This document shows positions 6,262 to 10,319 of a stretch of 10,319 nt of DNA, one piece after another (the first letter of the stretch is position 1; each line of letters starts with the position of its first letter). Origin of the DNA: a bacterium (GTDB lineage Bacteria; Patescibacteriota; Microgenomatia; Levybacterales; UBA12049); NCBI GenBank assembly GCA_021852095.1, contig JAJZOC010000096.1:1-10319 (forward strand). Direction: 5' to 3'. The position numbers and the translations under genes are program-made. The notes under the pieces were generated by a model. It was not told the DNA's origin. It saw only the letters and a program-made list of their open reading frames with translations, and did no database searches.

Positions 6262-7074
6262 ATGGCTGTTAGGACGTATCACAATCATTATCGTTTTAGC
6301 TACACTACTTCTCTTAGGCGGCATTTCTCCTCTTTGGTATTTGTGCTTTTGGCCATAATCTTAATCTTGATTTCCGGAATAAATTTCATAACTCCAAGAA
6401 GCACTGTTAATTTTAGCGAGCTTTCTCCGCTCATCATTTTTGAAGCGAGTCTTAATACCTTGCTTCGCCTGTCTATCGCATATTTTTTTTCCTTGCTGTT
6501 TGCTATTCCGCTTGCTCTTTTTATAACAAAAAACCAAAAAATAGAAAAAATACTTCTTCCGATAAGCGATATTGTCCAATCGGTGCCGATACTGGCTTTT
6601 TTCCCTATTATAGTGCTGGTTTTTGTAAAGATTAACTTTTTTAACGGGGCGGCAATTTTTATTCTATTTATGGCAATGATATGGAATATTGTTTTTAGCC
6701 TTATCGGAGGATTAAAAACCATTCCCCAAGATGTTAAATCCGCGGCAGAAATATTTAAAGCAAGGGGGTTAAAAAAACTTTGGTTTGTTACTTTGCCTTC
6801 TGTTTTTCCCTCGATTGTTACCGGTTCTTTTTTAGCCTGGGGACAGGGATGGAATATATCAATTATCGCAGAGGCGCTTCACAATTATATTCCGCACGGT
6901 TCTTATTCTCAAGATCTTTTTGGATTGGGCAGTCTTTTGGTAAATTCTTTTGCTCAAGGAAAAAGTTCGGTATTTTTAGCTTCTCTTATTACAATGATAT
7001 TTATCATCAGCGTTTTAAATTTATTTATCTGGCAGAAATTATTGCATGTTTCAGAAAGGTACAAATTTGACTGA
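6262..7074 (+). CDS. ABC transporter permease, NitT/TauT (SsuC/TauC-like) type
   Basis: Integral membrane subunit of an importer related to nitrate, sulfonate and taurine transporters. About six membrane helices are visible (roughly residues 22-43, 62-88, 97-121, 127-150, 186-205 and 240-260). The cytoplasmic coupling loop that contacts the ATPase is present at 160-181 (SAAEIFKARGLKKLWFVTLP), matching the EAA...G...LP motif. WGQGWNISIIAEAL (from 193) matches the family's conserved segment before the last helices. It begins 15 nt after mltG and overlaps the ATPase gene, so it is surely co-transcribed with the latter. No substrate-binding protein is encoded nearby, so the substrate cannot be named. 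The ATG at 6262 lacks a clear ribosome binding site. Confidence 0.9.
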   Translation: MAVRTYHNHYRFSYTTSLRRHFSSLVFVLLAIILILISGINFITPRSTVNFSELSPLIIFEASLNTLLRLSIAYFFSLLFAIPLALFITKNQKIEKILLPISDIVQSVPILAFFPIIVLVFVKINFFNGAAIFILFMAMIWNIVFSLIGGLKTIPQDVKSAAEIFKARGLKKLWFVTLPSVFPSIVTGSFLAWGQGWNISIIAEALHNYIPHGSYSQDLFGLGSLLVNSFAQGKSSVFLASLITMIFIISVLNLFIWQKLLHVSERYKFD

Positions 7075-7777
7075 TATTATAACGTTTAATAGCGTTAACA
7101 AAACTTATCCCTTAGCTAAAACTAGAGCTCTGTCTGATTATTCTATAACAATCGAAAAGGGCGAATTTTTTTGTTTGGTAGGTCCATCCGGATGCGGAAA
7201 ATCAACAGTCTTAAAATTAATCGCAGGACTGGAAACGCCATCAAGCGGGAAAATAATTGCTCCGGAAAATATCGGTATGGTTTTTCAGCTTGGAGCGCTT
7301 TTTCCCTGGCTGACAGTTGAAGAAAACACTGCCTTCGGATTAAAAATGAAAGGAACTGATAAAACAAAAATCCGTGAATTAACCAATAAATATTTGGATC
7401 TTGTTAATCTTAGAGAATTCCATAAAAAATATCCTCGGGACTTATCCGGCGGACAAAGACAAAGAGTGGGAATAGCCAGGGCACTTGCCATAGAACCGGA
7501 AGTTTTACTTTTGGATGAACCGTTTTCCGCCCTTGATTTTTTAACCACCGATGAACTCCATAAAGATTTATTAAATATCTGGCAGGAAACAAAAAAAACG
7601 ATAGTTATGGTGTCGCATTTAATGGAAGAGGCGGTTTTATTAGCAGACAGAGTTGGGATTATGAGAGATGGAAAACTCTGCAAAGTAATTCAGGTCAGCC
7701 TGCCAAGACCAAGAAGCTACAAAAAGGAAGATTTTGTAAACGAAGTCCAAAAAATAAAAAACATAATTGGGGAATAA
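7046..7777 (+). CDS. ABC transporter ATP-binding protein, NitT/TauT (SsuB/TauB-like) type
   Basis: Cytoplasmic ATPase that powers the permease encoded just upstream. All nucleotide-binding motifs are intact: Walker A GPSGCGKST (46-54), Q-loop Q81 in FQLGALFPWL, signature LSGGQRQR (133-140), Walker B VLLLDEP (153-159), D-loop SALD (161-164) and switch His191 (VSHLMEEAVLLADR). The LFPWLTVEEN segment and the length of 243 aa are typical of the nitrate/sulfonate/taurine branch. From the ATG at 7046 the gene overlaps the permease by 29 nt. An alternative TTG start at 7067, with AAAGG 7 nt before it, would give an 8-nt overlap and a 236-aa protein starting at the conserved TDIITFNSVNKTY; that start is quite plausible. 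Confidence 0.93.
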   Translation: MFQKGTNLTDIITFNSVNKTYPLAKTRALSDYSITIEKGEFFCLVGPSGCGKSTVLKLIAGLETPSSGKIIAPENIGMVFQLGALFPWLTVEENTAFGLKMKGTDKTKIRELTNKYLDLVNLREFHKKYPRDLSGGQRQRVGIARALAIEPEVLLLDEPFSALDFLTTDELHKDLLNIWQETKKTIVMVSHLMEEAVLLADRVGIMRDGKLCKVIQVSLPRPRSYKKEDFVNEVQKIKNIIGE

Positions 7778-7870
7778 TTACTCTTTTTAAAAACGGACAA
7801 TTAAGGTCTTATCCCCCCAAGGCTTGTCATATTGTATTACACTGTATTACATCTGCCAGAGAATTCGAAT
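7778..7870. other. Convergent intergenic region
   Basis: This 93-nt gap separates the plus-strand ABC operon from the minus-strand block, where two converging transcripts must end. I see a palindrome TTTTTAAAAA (7784-7793), a tandem direct repeat TGTATTACA (7833-7841 and 7843-7851) and AATTCGAATT (7862-7871), but no GC-rich hairpin with a T tract. No convincing intrinsic terminator is present. Confidence 0.4.
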
Positions 7871-8953
7871 TTACTGTAGCCAGATTTCAGCCCCAACAAT
7901 GTCATGAACTCCAGTAGCAAGATATGATCCAAATACTGCATCTATAACTTGGTTTTGTCCAGGAGCTACATTAATAGAGTATTGACCAATACTTCCTTGG
8001 ATTGTTTTATTTTCGTTATTAACAATTTCTAATTTTTGATTTGCGGTTACTTTTACACACCTTGGTTCTGCCACATTATCTATCCCGAATGTCACCACAA
8101 CAATTTGATCAGTTGATGGTCCTGTACAAATACCTGAAGCTGGAGTTTGTGAATCAGCCGGTATTAAGGTATTTTTCGTCTGATTCTGATCGGTGAATTT
8201 AAAGGCGGAGAGAATTTGGTTAAACAGCTGATCATCATTTGGTTGAAGTGTTTTCTCCCAATAAAGCGTAAAAATATTATTGTTTTTTATGAAAAATATG
8301 CTTGGTCCAGGATTGCCTGCTCCAGGTAAACCATTTATTTGAATTGCGGGCATAGAATCTATAGTAAGTGCTTTTTGCGTAATAGGCGAAAACCCACCAG
8401 GATTAGACCCAGAATTAGATTTAAATTTTTCTTCGTATGCTAGTGTCGATTGAACAACGTCATTGTTGACATAATTAGTAAGTGTCTCCATTTTTGTATT
8501 TGTTCCAATAGACACATATATTCCTGAAAGCATACCTCCTCCTGGACCATTTGTAACGGGATCGGGAGTAAATGTTATATCAAGTAAACTATTATTCCCT
8601 GTAGGAATAGGTTCATTTACTAAACGCCAATCAGTAGGATATTTTATTGAAAATCCATACACTGTATTTGTATATGTCTTCCAATTTGCAGTTGGGTTAG
8701 AAATGGTAGGAGAAACAACGCTTACTTGTTGTTTTTGTGTTACATGCTGTTTCTGTGTTGGTTGAGTAGCGACTTGACTATTTTTTCTTGTTCCCAGAAT
8801 ATATCCAATAATACCAAGTGCTATACAAAAAGCTACAATCGTAAATCCTATGGCAAGGGTTTTAAACCAGTTGTAAGAATTATTGGGCGATTGATAAACT
8901 GGCGCAGGCGGAATTGCTGGTTGTAGCGGAGGTTGTGTTTCTTGATTATCCAT
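7871..8953 (-). CDS. Membrane-anchored surface protein with a PsbP-like domain and a cupredoxin-like C-terminus
   Basis: Numbered from the chosen ATG (8953), this 360-aa protein has a proline-rich cytoplasmic start (1-25), one membrane helix (about 31-53), a Gln/Thr-rich linker, and an extracytoplasmic domain opening with NPTANWKTYTNTVYGFSIKY and closing with LFNQILSAFKFT. That pattern (W-x-TY...GFSIKYP-x2-W) resembles PsbP-like and related CPR secreted domains. The last 85 residues (CTGPSTDQIVVVTF to VGAEIWLQ) look beta-rich and somewhat cupredoxin-like, without evident copper ligands. No enzymatic motif is seen. ATG at 8953 is preferred over TTG at 8956 because a promoter ends 7 nt upstream of the ATG. 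A truncated paralogue lies at 9710-10319. Function unknown. Confidence 0.75.
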   Translation of the reverse strand: MDNQETQPPLQPAIPPAPVYQSPNNSYNWFKTLAIGFTIVAFCIALGIIGYILGTRKNSQVATQPTQKQHVTQKQQVSVVSPTISNPTANWKTYTNTVYGFSIKYPTDWRLVNEPIPTGNNSLLDITFTPDPVTNGPGGGMLSGIYVSIGTNTKMETLTNYVNNDVVQSTLAYEEKFKSNSGSNPGGFSPITQKALTIDSMPAIQINGLPGAGNPGPSIFFIKNNNIFTLYWEKTLQPNDDQLFNQILSAFKFTDQNQTKNTLIPADSQTPASGICTGPSTDQIVVVTFGIDNVAEPRCVKVTANQKLEIVNNENKTIQGSIGQYSINVAPGQNQVIDAVFGSYLATGVHDIVGAEIWLQ

Positions 8954-8960
8954 CAATAAA

Positions 8961-8990
8961 ATTATCTCACTAAAGAAAGTTGTTTGTCAA
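8961..8990 (-). promoter_or_regulatory. Promoter of the 360-aa surface protein gene, predicted leaderless start
   Basis: On the minus strand a consensus -35 TTGACA (8985-8990) is followed after 18 nt by GATAAT (8961-8966), preceded by TGA as an extended -10. The -10 box ends 7 nt before the ATG at 8953, so transcription would begin at or beside the start codon. No Shine-Dalgarno is present. Confidence 0.65.
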
Positions 8991-9013
8991 AATTATAAAA
9001 TTTCTCTCTTTTC

Positions 9014-9430
9014 TTAATTAAGATTTCTAAATTCAATGTAAAACTGATTTTTACATCCTTCAAAAGTAATTTTGGCTTGTTTAAAAATATCATTTCTTCC
9101 AAGGATACATTTAAAAGCATTTATTCCTTCTGCTATATTCAGGCTTAGACGGAAGTTATGTCCAAATACTTCTGCTTCTATATTTTTCGCTGTATGATAA
9201 ACAAAAGATCCGCTTGCTGTAAATCCTTGCTTTTTCGGCAGTTTTATCCAATCTATATTAAGAGCTTCGGCAATTATCGTAGAAATCAAACCATACTCGG
9301 CTCCCGAATCTACTAAAGCAAAGGATGACATTTCGTATTTACCATTTATGAAAGTTACCGGAAGAATTGGAGCTAAAACGCCAGTTCTTTCAAAACCTGG
9401 CAAAAGACTATATTTTATTGTATGAATCAT
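9014..9430 (-). CDS. Retropepsin-like aspartic protease domain protein
   Basis: This 138-aa protein carries the hallmark of pepsin-like aspartic proteases of the retroviral type: hydrophobic residues then D41-S42-G43 (ALVDSGAEYGLIS), and later the conserved ILGRNDIF (109-116), equivalent to the Ile-Leu-Gly-Arg segment of retropepsins. Such single-domain enzymes act as homodimers with one catalytic aspartate from each chain. There is no signal peptide or membrane segment, so it should be cytoplasmic. It begins 4 nt after the 65-aa gene and has no strong ribosome binding site of its own, which suggests coupled translation. Its natural target is unknown; the partner protein is one candidate. Domain assignment is good; protease activity is inferred. 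Confidence 0.78.
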   Translation of the reverse strand: MIHTIKYSLLPGFERTGVLAPILPVTFINGKYEMSSFALVDSGAEYGLISTIIAEALNIDWIKLPKKQGFTASGSFVYHTAKNIEAEVFGHNFRLSLNIAEGINAFKCILGRNDIFKQAKITFEGCKNQFYIEFRNLN

Positions 9431-9434
9431 TACT

Positions 9435-9632
9435 CTATATCCCTACGAAATTTGAGTAGGATTCTCCAACGGGAAAATAATACAGTTTTTCTTTTACATC
9501 TTTTGCCTTTTTCATTGTTTCTTTTAAATTCTCGCCATGAAAAACTACACGTTTAAAATCGTGCGATATTGCTACCCACCCTTTTCTATATCCTTTAAGT
9601 AATCTAATAAAATCAATTTTATCTTGTCTCAT
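9435..9632 (-). CDS. 65-aa protein paired with the retropepsin gene (DUF5678-like)
   Basis: A small soluble protein whose central part, GWVAISHDFKRVVFHGENLK, followed by a Lys-rich helix and YYFPVGES, resembles the small DUF5678-type family often encoded next to retropepsin-like genes. I assign the family by recalled pattern only. It leads a two-gene unit with the protease gene (4 nt gap) and has its own promoter. The layout, a short leading gene tightly linked to a second gene, resembles substrate-enzyme or toxin-antitoxin modules, but nothing in the sequence proves either. ATG at 9632 is chosen because the -10 box ends 6 nt upstream. Confidence 0.75.
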   Translation of the reverse strand: MRQDKIDFIRLLKGYRKGWVAISHDFKRVVFHGENLKETMKKAKDVKEKLYYFPVGESYSNFVGI

Positions 9633-9638
9633 GAGAAT

Positions 9639-9667
9639 ATTATAACTATGTTGACAAAAAATTGCAA
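9639..9667 (-). promoter_or_regulatory. Promoter of the 65-aa/retropepsin unit, predicted leaderless start
   Basis: On the minus strand TTGCAA (9662-9667) as -35 and a perfect TATAAT (9639-9644) as -10 are separated by exactly 17 nt. The -10 box ends 6 nt before the ATG at 9632, the same spacing as at alaS, and no Shine-Dalgarno is present. Confidence 0.65.
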
Positions 9668-9709
9668 AATGAAACTACTTCAGAGTTCGGGATGAGTTGA
9701 TTGTCGCTA

Positions 9710-10319
9710 TTATTGAGTAAATTTAAAGGTGGAGAGGATTTGGTTAAGAAGTGTCTGATCGACCTTATTAATTGAAAACTCTACTGTTTTATTTTTCATT
9801 GGCAATAAAACAACATAATGGATGCTTGTACTTGGTGGTTGATAATCCGTAATTGAAGTTACATATATTTTTATTACTTGTATTCCATTTATCTCAGATT
9901 TTGATTTAGTGACTGTTGTTTTAACTGTATTCTTCGCTCCAAAATCACCTTCCATGAGTGTTCCTATACTATCCTTAAAATCTTGATCTATCCTATCAAT
10001 AGGGCTATTTTCTACTATTAAATCAAATGTCCGGGGGCCATTCTTGGGATTGTCATAAATGAATCGAATATCTGTTTCTAAATCTTTTGTGCTGTACTTT
10101 AGATTCTGTGTAATATCTTCAGTTGACCAGCCAACAGGATACTTGATTGTGAAGCCTTGAGTCGTATATGTCTTCCAATTTGCGGTTGGGTTAACGGTTA
10201 CAGAGGGTGCTGTGGTTGTCGGAACAATAGCGGAAGAAGTGGGTATTGCTGATTTTGAGGTCTGTTGGATAGATTCGTTTGATTGATTCTTCTTGGAATT
10301 GAAAATATATACCCCCATT
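9710..10319 (-). CDS. Membrane-anchored surface protein with a PsbP-like domain, 5' end off the window
   Basis: The frame opens at the window edge with GVYIFNSKKNQ, which looks like the end of a membrane helix followed by basic residues, so the true start and most of the anchor lie outside. A Ser/Thr/Pro-rich linker follows, then VNPTANWKTYTTQGFTIKYP and, at the end, LLNQILSTFKFTQ. Both landmarks are shared with the 360-aa protein at 7871-8953, and even the DNA is nearly identical there (8670-8699 against 10164-10193, one mismatch in 30; 8196-8223 against 9720-9747, two in 28). Unlike that paralogue it ends right after the PsbP-like domain, with no C-terminal beta-rich domain. The ATG at 10318 is probably internal. 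Function unknown. Confidence 0.7.
   Translation of the reverse strand, partial: MGVYIFNSKKNQSNESIQQTSKSAIPTSSAIVPTTTAPSVTVNPTANWKTYTTQGFTIKYPVGWSTEDITQNLKYSTKDLETDIRFIYDNPKNGPRTFDLIVENSPIDRIDQDFKDSIGTLMEGDFGAKNTVKTTVTKSKSEINGIQVIKIYVTSITDYQPPSTSIHYVVLLPMKNKTVEFSINKVDQTLLNQILSTFKFTQ

Noticed and set aside
6300..6722. 140-aa open frame on the minus strand inside the permease gene
   Set aside because: The sense strand encodes a convincing ABC permease; the antisense frame is Lys/Ile-rich with no known motif.
6780..7070. 96-aa plus-strand frame within the permease gene
   Set aside because: Out-of-frame reading of the coupling loop and last helices; the in-frame permease extends to 7074.
7072..7074. 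Possible reassigned TGA codon (glycine, as in Gracilibacteria/SR1)
   Set aside because: TGA at 7072-7074 ends the permease where the family normally ends, and no other gene needs TGA read through, so the standard code is sufficient.
7784..7851. Bidirectional terminator between the convergent operons
   Set aside because: The palindrome TTTTTAAAAA has no GC stem, and the GACAA/TTGTC pair around 7797-7828 extends for only five bases.
1..10319. tRNA, rRNA or CRISPR array
   Set aside because: No cloverleaf-like segment with a T-arm consensus, no rRNA sequence and no regularly spaced repeats were seen by eye.

Overview
This AT-rich window looks like a complete short contig or contig end from a Candidate Phyla Radiation (Patescibacteria) bacterium, probably Microgenomates-like. 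That placement is an inference from gene content: a mini alanyl-tRNA synthetase ending after its editing domain, a large PilM-like/'baseplate J-like' envelope fusion protein, a class D/E-type sortase, and many small surface proteins with one N-terminal anchor. Genes end with TAA, TAG and TGA, and standard code 11 fits throughout.

Layout. At the left edge (18-149, minus strand) lies the first 43 codons of tuf (EF-Tu). It breaks at an exact 29-bp inverted copy of an internal alaS segment (699-727), which I read as an amplification or assembly chimera at the contig end. A divergent promoter region (150-277) separates tuf from alaS (278-2086). alaS is followed after 3 nt by a 742-aa protein (2090-4318) joining a cytoplasmic PilM/FtsA-like domain, an acidic linker, one membrane helix and a large beta-rich extracytoplasmic part. 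A 131-nt intergenic region with a long inverted repeat carries the promoter of a sortase gene (4450-5184). Next come a possible 32-aa membrane peptide (5189-5287), the endolytic transglycosylase mltG (5287-6246), and a NitT/TauT-type ABC transporter made of a permease (6262-7074) and an overlapping ATPase (7046-7777) with no substrate-binding protein. On the minus strand, converging on this operon, are a membrane-anchored surface protein (7871-8953), a retropepsin-like aspartic protease (9014-9430) paired with a 65-aa protein (9435-9632), and a second, truncated surface protein (9710-10319) paralogous to the first.

How it fits together. Most of the plus-strand genes serve the cell envelope (sortase, MltG, anchored fusion protein, ABC importer), beside two translation genes. 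The minus-strand block reads as accessory surface or regulatory functions. A recurring signal is that four genes at the head of transcription units have a -10 box only 5-7 nt upstream of ATG and no Shine-Dalgarno, which predicts leaderless mRNAs. The downstream gene at 2090 instead has an AGGTG site. A well-known dispersed short repeat (CCTTCGACAGGCTCAGGACA) is also inserted in frame inside alaS.
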